Position numbers and translations under genes: made by a program
Assembly: GCA_002371695.1 (NCBI GenBank)
Contig: DFGG01000078.1
Coordinates: 1-10,774, forward strand
Source: a bacterium UBA3756
GTDB lineage: Bacteria > Bacteroidota > Bacteroidia > Bacteroidales > Bacteroidaceae
Length of the DNA: 10,774 nucleotides
Direction: 5' to 3'
The notes under the pieces: generated by a model
Databases searched by the model: none
Told to the model about the DNA's origin: nothing
Seen by the model: only the letters and a program-made list of their open reading frames with translations
Part shown: piece by piece, positions 1 to 6,856 of the stretch
Layout of the letters: the number at the start of each line of letters is the position of its first letter
Position numbering within the stretch: position 1 is the first letter of the stretch

Positions 1-29
1 TTTTCGGAACTGGCAAACTTTTTTGGCAT
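1..29 (-). CDS. possible start of an unidentified gene, cut by the window edge
   Basis: An ATG at 27-29 on the minus strand opens a frame that reads MPKKFASSE and is still open at base 1. It is preceded by a run of nine A residues, the A-rich leader typical of Bacteroidota starts, and lies about 50 bases after the nspC stop in the same direction. Nine residues are too few to recognise a family. It could equally be chance in a T/A-rich spacer. The rest of the spacer, 30-80, holds homopolymer T/A runs and no other open frame. The T6 run on the minus strand at 64-59 after nspC has only a weak hairpin (GCC/GGC) before it, so no convincing terminator is seen. Confidence 0.25.
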
Positions 30-80
30 TTTTTTTTCAAAAATCGCTCATTTCATCGAAAAAAGGCCATTCTGGAGGCT

Positions 81-1223
81 CTAATCCATCCGATTTCGGT
101 AATCTTCGTACCCAAACTCGCGCAAAACCTCCAATCGTCCATCGGCATGAAGCAGACCTATCGAGGGGTGTGTAACGCCATTAAAAGTGTTGGTCTTAAC
201 AGTCGTATAATGAATCATATCCTCAAAAATCACTTCCTCGCCTATCTGCAGCTCATGATCAAACTGCCACGAACCCATGAAGTCACCACTCAGGCAGCTG
301 TTTCCCCCAAGGCGATAGCGATAATCAGCATATTCCGAATTTTCCGAGGACTCTGAATCCTCCCAGAAAACCGCCCCGCGGACATCAGGATAATACGGCA
401 TCTCCAGACAGTCGGGCATGTGGCAGGTGAAACTCACATCAAGAATGGCTGTCTTAATACCCTTGTCCTCTACGATATCCACCACATGCGATACCAAGGG
501 ACCCGTCTGCCAGGCAAAAGCGCTACCAGGTTCCAAGATCACCTTCAGCCAAGGATAGCGCTTGTGAAAGTCCTGCATCAGACGAATAAGCAAATCGACA
601 TCGTAGTCCTTTCGGGTCATCAGATGACCGCCTCCGAAGTTGATCCATTTCAGCTGCGGGAACCACTTCGAGAAATTTTCCTCTATATGCACCAACGTCC
701 TCTGGAATACGTCTGCCCCACTCTCGCAGTGACAATGACAATGGAAGCCTTCAATGTCGTCGGGCAACACTTCCGGCAGCTTGTCGGCAGTGACGCCGAA
801 CCGGGTGCCGGGTGCACAGGGATTATATAATAATGTACCCACCTCGGAATACTCCGGATTGACCCTCAGTCCTACGGAAACGCCTGCAGCTGCCACACGC
901 TGATGATAGCGCGCATATTGCGACAGAGAGTTGAACGTGAGATGCGACGAACAGCTGATGATCTCATCAATCTCCTCGTCGGTATAGGCCGGTGAATAGG
1001 TATGCGCCTTCGCGCCGAACTCCTCGAAAGCCAAACGGGCCTCCGACAGCGAAGAGGCGGTAGTAGCGCTGATATACTCGCGGAAGATGGGGAACGTTTT
1101 CCACAATGCGAAGGCCTTGAAGGCGAGGATAATCTCTATATCGGCTTTCGCCGCAACATCAGCGATAAGCCTGAGGTTGCGGCGAAGCTTCTTCTCTTCT
1201 ATAATATAAATAGGTGTAGCCAT
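81..1223 (-). CDS. nspC: carboxynorspermidine/carboxyspermidine decarboxylase NspC
   Basis: This is a cytosolic PLP-dependent decarboxylase of 380 residues, the last step of the aspartate-semialdehyde route to spermidine or norspermidine, converting carboxy(nor)spermidine to the polyamine. It has the alanine-racemase/ornithine-decarboxylase fold. Visible signatures are the N-terminal ILAFKAFALW with the likely Schiff-base lysine K36, a His/Cys-rich GFHCHCHCE segment at 159-167, the phosphate-binding INFGGGH at 194-200, EPGSAF at 231-236, and DCLEMPY at 271-277 with C272 as probable catalytic cysteine from the partner subunit. The length is normal for NspC. A Ser/Glu-rich stretch at about 288-299 looks like a small loop insertion before the conserved RLGGNSC. 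The ATG shares its A with the upstream kinase stop (TGATG), implying coupled translation. The usual partner, carboxyspermidine dehydrogenase, is not in the window. Family assignment is firm; which polyamine is made is inferred. Confidence 0.93.
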   Translation of the reverse strand: MATPIYIIEEKKLRRNLRLIADVAAKADIEIILAFKAFALWKTFPIFREYISATTASSLSEARLAFEEFGAKAHTYSPAYTDEEIDEIISCSSHLTFNSLSQYARYHQRVAAAGVSVGLRVNPEYSEVGTLLYNPCAPGTRFGVTADKLPEVLPDDIEGFHCHCHCESGADVFQRTLVHIEENFSKWFPQLKWINFGGGHLMTRKDYDVDLLIRLMQDFHKRYPWLKVILEPGSAFAWQTGPLVSHVVDIVEDKGIKTAILDVSFTCHMPDCLEMPYYPDVRGAVFWEDSESSENSEYADYRYRLGGNSCLSGDFMGSWQFDHELQIGEEVIFEDMIHYTTVKTNTFNGVTHPSIGLLHADGRLEVLREFGYEDYRNRMD

Positions 1224-2368
1224 CAGTCTTTCTTTAGGGGGATAGTGACGCTGAACGTGGAGCCCTTCCCTTCCGTCGACTCTACCATGCAGTCGCCTCC
1301 ATTCTTGCGGGCAAAGTCCTGACAGAGCTGCAAGCCCAGTCCGGAACCTTCCTCACCGCCAGTGCCGTAGGTGGTCTCGCCCTTGTGGAAGATAGAGCCG
1401 AGGCGATCGGCAGAAATACCCACGCCATGGTCTCTGACACTGACCTTGGCAAAATCGTCATCCGAGGACATGATAATCTCAATCGTAGAGCCTTCAGGTG
1501 AGAACTTGACGGCATTCGACATGAAGTTGCGCACGACGGTCTTGAGCATATCATTGTCGGCACGCACCACCAACGGGCCACCCGTATGCTGGAGATTGAG
1601 TTTGATATTCTTGGTGGCAGCAATCATCTCGAAGATGTCTACCACGCCAGGTATGATGTCGTTGAGGTCGAGATCCTGAGTCACCACATTCAGTCGTCCC
1701 GTCTGACTCTTGGTCCACTTGAGCAGATTGTCGAGCAGGTCGTGTACCTCCTCCGACTCGCGGTTGGCCTGGTCGAGCAGCGAATAGAGCTCCGGGCCCA
1801 CCGACTCGGGAGTGGCCGACTGCACCACGAGATTGAGTACCATGCGGATGCTGGCCATCGGCGATCGCAAGTCATGGGCAATGACGGAATACATCTTGTC
1901 ACGGTTGCTGAGCGTAGCCCTGAGTTCGGCGTTCTGCTTTTCGATGATACGTTTGGCAGCCACGAGTGAAATCTGCTGCATGACACGCATCACCAGCTCC
2001 TCCTTGTTGAAAGGCTTGGTGAGGAAGTCGTTGGCACCCACCTGGAATCCCTTCACCAGATCGGCTGGGGTGTTCAAGGCTGTGAGGAAGATGATGGGGA
2101 TCTCTTTGAGCTCCGGGTCTTTCTTCATGATGACGGCAGTGTCGAATCCGGAGATATCGGGCATCATCACATCGAGCAATACCAAGTCGGGATGCTCTTT
2201 GCGGGCCTGCTCGATACAGGCTTTTCCACAGTTGGCCGTACATACCTGAAATTTCTCATTGGTCAAAAGAATCTTGAGCAACAATACGTTGCTCATCACG
2301 TCATCGACGATAAGAATCTTATAGTCACTTCGGTTTATCTTAGATTCTAGAGTTACTCCTGCATCCAT
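1223..2368 (-). CDS. receiver-first hybrid sensor histidine kinase (REC-HisKA-HATPase_c), soluble
   Basis: A 381-residue two-component protein with inverted domain order. Residues 17-135 are a CheY-like receiver: acidic pair D22/D23 in ILIVDD, phosphoacceptor D66 in LVLLDVMMP, T96 in FLTA, K118 in LTKPF. A short coiled linker at about 136-158 leads to a HisKA dimerisation domain with H165 in SVIAHDLRSP. The ATPase domain has an N box at 281-293 (NFMSNAVKFS), a G1 box DHGVGIS at 313-319 and a G2 box GSGLGLQ at 341-347. All key residues are present, so both phosphotransfer sites should work. There is no signal peptide, membrane segment, PAS/GAF sensor or DNA-binding domain, so it is probably a cytosolic relay that takes its input through the receiver. 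It has its own promoter just upstream and overlaps nspC by one base. No cognate partner is visible and its signal is unknown. I know no reliable gene name. Confidence 0.92.
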   Translation of the reverse strand: MDAGVTLESKINRSDYKILIVDDVMSNVLLLKILLTNEKFQVCTANCGKACIEQARKEHPDLVLLDVMMPDISGFDTAVIMKKDPELKEIPIIFLTALNTPADLVKGFQVGANDFLTKPFNKEELVMRVMQQISLVAAKRIIEKQNAELRATLSNRDKMYSVIAHDLRSPMASIRMVLNLVVQSATPESVGPELYSLLDQANRESEEVHDLLDNLLKWTKSQTGRLNVVTQDLDLNDIIPGVVDIFEMIAATKNIKLNLQHTGGPLVVRADNDMLKTVVRNFMSNAVKFSPEGSTIEIIMSSDDDFAKVSVRDHGVGISADRLGSIFHKGETTYGTGGEEGSGLGLQLCQDFARKNGGDCMVESTEGKGSTFSVTIPLKKD

Positions 2369-2397
2369 ATTGTTGGGTCAGTAATTACCATTTTGGG

Positions 2398-2451
2398 TGC
2401 AAATATAGTGCAATAATTTGAAATAACCAAATTATTGCACCAATATTTGCA
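2398..2451. repeat. large inverted repeat overlapping the hybrid-kinase promoter
   Basis: A perfect 13-bp inverted repeat (GTGCAATAATTTG at 2408-2420 and its complement at 2428-2440) surrounds a 7-base spacer. After a small internal loop (one base on the left, two on the right), a further 9 bp pair perfectly: TGCAAATAT at 2398-2406 with ATATTTGCA at 2443-2451. This gives 22 paired bases in 54. The structure contains both promoter elements of the downstream kinase gene. It could be a dyad operator, a carB transcript 3' hairpin or a small dispersed repeat. No long T tract follows it on the minus strand, which argues against a classic terminator. Confidence 0.85.
2400..2431 (-). promoter_or_regulatory. 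Bacteroidota-type promoter for the hybrid kinase-nspC pair
   Basis: On the minus strand TTTG (2431-2428), a 20-base spacer and TATATTTG (2407-2400) match the Bacteroidota -33/-7 consensus TTTG-N19-21-TAnnTTTG exactly. Transcription would start about seven bases after the box, leaving a leader of roughly 25 bases before the ATG at 2368. The promoter serves the kinase and, through the stop-start overlap, nspC. It is embedded in the palindrome at 2398-2451. Confidence 0.75.
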
Positions 2452-2465
2452 TTTTCCAATACATT

Positions 2466-5400
2466 CTAGCGGTATTCTGCCCAAGATTTAATGCCTATAC
2501 CTTCAATTCCGACGGTACAGAAAGCATGGATAAAGGCAGAGGCGAGACGCGAGTTAGTGATCAGCGGCACGTTGAGGTCGATGGCTGCACGCCGGATCTT
2601 GTAGCCGTTGGTCAGTTCGTGCGACGTGAGGTCCTTGGGGATGTTGACCACCATGTCAATCTTATGTTCATGGAGCAGTGTGAGGGCCTGCGGCTGCAGA
2701 TCGGGTTCGCTGGGCCAATGGACGAGCGTGTTGCTGATACCGTTGTCGGAGAGATACTTCGAGGTACCTCCGGTGGCATAGATCTCGTAGCCGTGATTAA
2801 GCAGCATCCGGGCAGCGTCGAGCATCTCCACTTTCTGTTTGGCTCCACCAGTAGAGAGCAGCACCGTCTTCTTCGGGATGCGCTGTCCCACGGAGAGCAT
2901 GGCCTTGAGCAGGGCGGTATCCGTATTGTCGCCGATGCAGCCCACCTCGCCGGTAGAAGCCATATCGACACCAAGTACGGGGTCTGCCTTCTGCAGACGG
3001 TTGAAGGAGAACTGCGAGGCCTTGATGCCCACGTAGTCGAGGTCGAAGAGGTTCTTGTGCGGACGCTCCACGGGCAGTCCCAGCATCACTTTAGTAGCCA
3101 GGTCGATGAAATTCAGTTTCAACACCTTTGATACGAATGGGAAGGAGCGCGAAGCACGCAGGTTGCACTCGATGACGAGGATATCGTTGTCGCGTGCCAT
3201 ATACTGGATATTGAACGGCCCGTTGATGTGCAGTGCCTTGGCTATCTGTCTGGAGATGCGTTTGATGCGGCGCACCGTCTCCACATAGAGTTTCTGCGGA
3301 GGGAACTGAATGGTAGCATCGCCGGAGTGAACACCCGCAAACTCAATGTGCTCACTGATGGCATAGGCAAGAATCTCGCCGTCCTTGGCCACAGCGTCCA
3401 TCTCTATCTCCTTGGCGTGCTCGATGAATTTCGAAACCACTACGGGGTGATCCTCCGACACATTGGCAGCCAGCTGGAGAAAGCGCTCCAGCTCGTCTTC
3501 ATTGGAACAGACATTCATGGCTGCTCCCGAGAGTACATAGCTGGGGCGAACCAGAACGGGATAGCCCACACGCTCTACGAAACGGCTGATGTCAGCCATC
3601 GAGGTCAGTGCGCTCCATTCGGGCTGGTTAACACCCAACTCATTGAGCATCTGTGAGAACTTGGCCCGGTCTTCTGCTCCGTCGATATCCTGTGCCTGAG
3701 TACCCAGGATGCGCACGCCAGCCTCGTCGAGATAGACGGCCAGATTGTTGGGTATCTGTCCCCCCGTACTGACAATGACGCCATGCGGCTGTTCCAGGTC
3801 GATGATGTCGAGCACACGCTCAAAGGTCAGCTCGTCGAAGTAGAGACGGTCGCACATGTCATAGTCTGTAGATACGGTTTCTGGGTTATAGTTGATCATC
3901 ACACTGCGCCAGCCCTCCTTACGGATGGTGCTGAGAGCCTGCACGCCACACCAGTCGAACTCGACAGAGGAACCTATCCTGTAAGCCCCCGAGCCCAAAA
4001 CGATGATGCTACGCTGGTCGTGCTCGTAGTGGATGTCACTCGCCGTACCCGAATAGGTCACGTAGAGATAGTTGGTCTGTGCAGGATACTCAGCAGCCAG
4101 CGTGTCGATCTGCTTCACCACAGGCAGTATGCCCAGCTGTTTTCTGCGATTGCGCACCAGGAAGAGTGCCTTGTGCATGTTGCCGAGCTCTTGTTCCAGT
4201 CCGACGGCACGAGCAATCTGGAAATCAGTGAAGCCATAGACCTTTGCCTCGTGCAGCAAATCGGCCTCAAGCGTATTGATGTTCTGCCGCTTCAGCCGTT
4301 CGTCAATGTCGATAATGTGCTGCAGTTTCTCCAGGAACCAACGGTCTATCTTTGTCAGTTGGTGAATCTTGTCGATGTCGTACTCCGGCAGGTGCATCGC
4401 CTTGGAGATGACGAAGATGCGCTTGTCGGTAGGTTCACGGAGTGCCGCATCGATATCGGAAATTGTCAGTTCCTTGTTCTCCACGAAACCGTGCATCCCC
4501 TGCCCTATCATGCGCAGACCTTTCTGAATGGCTTCCTCGAAGGTGCGCCCGATGGCCATCACCTCACCCACGCTCTTCATCGAAGAGCCCAATTCCTTGT
4601 CGACGCCATGGAACTTAGACAAGTCCCAACGGGGTATCTTGCACACCACATAGTCGAGAGCCGGCTCGAAGAAGGCCGAAGTGGTCTTGGTGACGGAGTT
4701 CTTCAGTTCAAACAGCCCGTAGCCCATACCTAACTTGGCTGCTACAAAGGCCAGGGGATAGCCCGTAGCCTTGGAGGCCAGAGCCGAAGAACGCGACAGG
4801 CGGGCATTCACCTCAATGACGCGATAGTCCTCCGACTGCGGGTCGAAAGCATACTGCACATTACACTCACCTACTATGCCAATATGACGGATAATCTTGA
4901 TGGCCAGAGCCCTCAGCTTGTGGTATTCAGAGTTGGTGAGCGTCTGACTGGGAGCCACCACGATCGACTCGCCAGTATGGATGCCCAGCGGGTCGAAGTT
5001 CTCCATGTTGCAGACGGTGATGCAGTTGTCATAACGATCGCGCACCACCTCATATTCTATCTCTTTCCAGCCTTTCAGGCTCTTTTCCACCAACACCTGA
5101 GGCGAGAAAGAGAATGCCTTCTCTGCCAGACGGTCCAGTTCCTCCTCATTGTCGCAGAAGCCAGATCCAAGACCTCCCAGGGCATAAGCAGCACGCAGGA
5201 TGACGGGATAGCCCAGTTCACGGGCAGCTTGGCGGGCGGCGTCGATATTCTCGCAGGCATGACTCTTGATCGTCTTCACGCCTATCTCATCGAGCTTGCG
5301 TACAAAGAGTTCACGATCTTCGGTGTCCATGATGGCCTGTACGGGTGTACCCAGTACCTTGACGCCATACTTATCGAGCACGCCGCTCCGATAGAGTTCC

Positions 5401-5696
5401 ACACCACAATTCAGGGCGGTCTGTCCTCCAAAGGCCAACAGGATGCCGTCAGGACGCTCTTTCTCAATGACACGCTCCACGAAATAAGGCTGGACAGGCA
5501 GGAAATAGACCTCGTCGGCCACACCTTCGGAAGTCTGCACCGTCGCAATATTGGGATTGATAAGAACTGTGGCCACGCCCTCTTCCTTCAGGGCTTTCAG
5601 GGCCTGACTGCCACTATAGTCGAACTCTCCGGCTTCGCCTATCTTCAGAGCGCCTGAGCCAAGCAACAGGACTTTCTTGATATTCTGATCTTTCAT
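2466..5696 (-). CDS. carB: carbamoyl-phosphate synthase large subunit, animal CAD-like type
   Basis: The 1076-residue synthetase subunit uses ammonia from CarA, bicarbonate and two ATP to make carbamoyl phosphate for pyrimidines and arginine. Two homologous ATP-grasp halves are visible: the first starts at LLLGSGALKIGEAGEFDYSG (about 10-29) and carries LRAAYALGGLGSG (167-179); the second starts at VLGSGAYRIGSSVEFDW (566-582) and carries VRPSYVLSGAAM (716-727). Each has its metal/ATP motif, EVNARLSRSS at 295-304 and ECNLRASRSFPFVSK at 843-857. An oligomerisation region lies between them (about 405-555). A methylglyoxal-synthase-like allosteric domain fills about 940-1076, with ATGGTSK at 974-980. 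Many segments of the first half match the synthetase part of eukaryotic CAD rather than E. coli CarB, from memory. The ATG overlaps the carA stop (ATGA), so translation is probably coupled. Length is normal and no defect is seen. Allosteric ligands cannot be read from the sequence. Confidence 0.97.
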   Translation of the reverse strand: MKDQNIKKVLLLGSGALKIGEAGEFDYSGSQALKALKEEGVATVLINPNIATVQTSEGVADEVYFLPVQPYFVERVIEKERPDGILLAFGGQTALNCGVELYRSGVLDKYGVKVLGTPVQAIMDTEDRELFVRKLDEIGVKTIKSHACENIDAARQAARELGYPVILRAAYALGGLGSGFCDNEEELDRLAEKAFSFSPQVLVEKSLKGWKEIEYEVVRDRYDNCITVCNMENFDPLGIHTGESIVVAPSQTLTNSEYHKLRALAIKIIRHIGIVGECNVQYAFDPQSEDYRVIEVNARLSRSSALASKATGYPLAFVAAKLGMGYGLFELKNSVTKTTSAFFEPALDYVVCKIPRWDLSKFHGVDKELGSSMKSVGEVMAIGRTFEEAIQKGLRMIGQGMHGFVENKELTISDIDAALREPTDKRIFVISKAMHLPEYDIDKIHQLTKIDRWFLEKLQHIIDIDERLKRQNINTLEADLLHEAKVYGFTDFQIARAVGLEQELGNMHKALFLVRNRRKQLGILPVVKQIDTLAAEYPAQTNYLYVTYSGTASDIHYEHDQRSIIVLGSGAYRIGSSVEFDWCGVQALSTIRKEGWRSVMINYNPETVSTDYDMCDRLYFDELTFERVLDIIDLEQPHGVIVSTGGQIPNNLAVYLDEAGVRILGTQAQDIDGAEDRAKFSQMLNELGVNQPEWSALTSMADISRFVERVGYPVLVRPSYVLSGAAMNVCSNEDELERFLQLAANVSEDHPVVVSKFIEHAKEIEMDAVAKDGEILAYAISEHIEFAGVHSGDATIQFPPQKLYVETVRRIKRISRQIAKALHINGPFNIQYMARDNDILVIECNLRASRSFPFVSKVLKLNFIDLATKVMLGLPVERPHKNLFDLDYVGIKASQFSFNRLQKADPVLGVDMASTGEVGCIGDNTDTALLKAMLSVGQRIPKKTVLLSTGGAKQKVEMLDAARMLLNHGYEIYATGGTSKYLSDNGISNTLVHWPSEPDLQPQALTLLHEHKIDMVVNIPKDLTSHELTNGYKIRRAAIDLNVPLITNSRLASAFIHAFCTVGIEGIGIKSWAEYR

Positions 5697-6799
5697 AATG
5701 TCTTCAAAAAACGGTCAAACATAAACTCAGTATCTACAGGACCCGAGCAGGCTTCGGGATGAAATTGCGATGAGAACCAGGGATTGGTCTGATGGCGGAT
5801 TCCCTCGTTGGAGCCGTCGTTCATATTCACGAACAATTCGCGCCAGTCGTTGCCAAGCGTAGAACCATCAACGGCATAACCATGATTCTGACTCGTCACA
5901 TAGCAACGGTTCGTACCTATCTCACGTACAGGTTGGTTGTGGCTCCGATGACCATATTTCAGCTTGTAGATGGTAGCACCACCAGCCTTGGCCAGCAACT
6001 GATTGCCCATACAGATGCCACAGATGGGTTTTCGCGAAGTTGACATCTGTCTGCGCAGCACCTCTACAGCCTCGACGCACTTGTCTGGATCGCCAGGTCC
6101 ATTGGCCAGGAAGAGTCCGTCGAAATCCATCGCCGTATAGTCGTAGTTCCAGGGCACGCGGATGACCTCGCAGCCTCTGTTAACCAAGCAACGGATGATA
6201 TTGGCCTTCACGCCGCAGTCGACGAGTACCACTTTCTTGCCAGCGCCCTCGTTGTAGCGGATAATATCCTTGCAGCTCACACGCTCTACCCAGTTGATGG
6301 CGCCGTAATCTTCTTTGGTATTATCCGGATTTTCCGGATTTTCCGGATTATCCGGGTGATCCAGAGTATTCGGGAATATGATTCTGCCCATCATCACACC
6401 TTGCTCTCGGAGCACCTTCGTCAGGGCCCTGGTGTCGATGCCTGTCACACCTGGTACCTGCTCGCGACGGAGCCATTCACCCAGGCTCTCTACGGCATTC
6501 CAGTGAGAATATTTCTCGGAATAGTCGCTGACGATGAGGGCCTTGGCATAAATACGGCCGCTCTCCATAAAATCGGGTATACCATTATCACCCACGCTAA
6601 ACGGGGGTACACCATAGTTTCCCACCAGTGGATAAGTCATCACGAGCATCTGCCCCGCATAGCTGGGGTCTGTCAGACTCTCAGGATAACCCATCATGGC
6701 CGTGTTGAACACCACCTCTCCGACCACTTCCTTATCGTAGCCGAAGCTCTTCCCTCTGAATTCTGTTCCGTCCTGCAGGACGAGTGTTACATCTTTCAT
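5693..6799 (-). CDS. carA: carbamoyl-phosphate synthase small (glutaminase) subunit
   Basis: A 368-residue subunit that hydrolyses glutamine and channels ammonia to CarB. The N-terminal CarA domain (about 1-140) has GEVVFNTAMMGYPESLTDPSY (27-47) and GVTGIDTRALTKVLRE (117-132). The C-terminal class I glutaminase (about 188-368) has FLANGPGDP (230-238), the nucleophile elbow GICMGNQLL with C263, QNHGYAV with H306, and the catalytic pair H347/E349 in QFHPEA. N266 stands where the E. coli enzyme has His. Between the domains, residues 147-160 are a tandem (D/E)NP tripeptide repeat encoded by a 9-bp minisatellite. The stretch at 279-291 and the part after H306 resemble the glutaminase of eukaryotic CAD more than E. 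coli CarA. An AGGAAAA sequence just before the ATG is a plausible ribosome-binding site, unusual in this window. It starts 57 bases after the glmS stop and overlaps carB by four bases. Confidence 0.96.
   Translation of the reverse strand: MKDVTLVLQDGTEFRGKSFGYDKEVVGEVVFNTAMMGYPESLTDPSYAGQMLVMTYPLVGNYGVPPFSVGDNGIPDFMESGRIYAKALIVSDYSEKYSHWNAVESLGEWLRREQVPGVTGIDTRALTKVLREQGVMMGRIIFPNTLDHPDNPENPENPDNTKEDYGAINWVERVSCKDIIRYNEGAGKKVVLVDCGVKANIIRCLVNRGCEVIRVPWNYDYTAMDFDGLFLANGPGDPDKCVEAVEVLRRQMSTSRKPICGICMGNQLLAKAGGATIYKLKYGHRSHNQPVREIGTNRCYVTSQNHGYAVDGSTLGNDWRELFVNMNDGSNEGIRHQTNPWFSSQFHPEACSGPVDTEFMFDRFLKTL
6321..6365. repeat. 9-bp tandem repeat inside carA
   Basis: Five consecutive 9-base units are seen on the plus strand: TTATCCGGA, TTTTCCGGA, TTTTCCGGA, TTATCCGGG and the more diverged TGATCCAGA. 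The unit length keeps frame; in CarA it encodes D-H-P, D-N-P, E-N-P, E-N-P, D-N-T at residues 147-161, a linker between the two domains. Copy number could vary between strains without breaking the gene. Confidence 0.85.
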
Positions 6800-6816
6800 C
6801 TTTTCCTGTTAGTTAT

Positions 6817-6849
6817 AAAAAAGGCGAAACGTCAATAAAACGAATCGCC
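6817..6849 (-). terminator. weak terminator-like hairpin between glmS and carA
   Basis: On the minus strand GGCGA (6849-6845) pairs with TCGCC (6827-6823). Inside is a symmetric TT/TT internal loop, then CGT/ACG and a 7-base loop. The stem is followed directly by T6 (6822-6817). It begins seven bases after the glmS stop. The short interrupted stem suggests partial termination or an attenuator rather than a full stop. No TAnnTTTG promoter lies between it and carA. Confidence 0.5.
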
Positions 6850-6856
6850 CTGATAT

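Noticed and set aside
59..80. Terminator after nspC
   Set aside because: A T6 run is present on the minus strand but the only stem before it is about three base pairs.
2408..2440. Ordinary intrinsic terminator for carB
   Set aside because: The stem is long but AT-rich, and the bases after it on the minus strand (TATATTTGCACCC) are not a T tract. A role in ending carAB mRNA is not excluded but is not the best reading.
3783..4733. Open frame of 316 codons on the plus strand inside carB
   Set aside because: It is antisense to an intact, motif-complete carB, its product resembles no family I know, and it has no start context. It reflects the low stop frequency opposite a biased coding sequence.
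4884..5657. Open frame of 257 codons on the plus strand inside carB
   Set aside because: Same reason: antisense shadow of the first ATP-grasp half.
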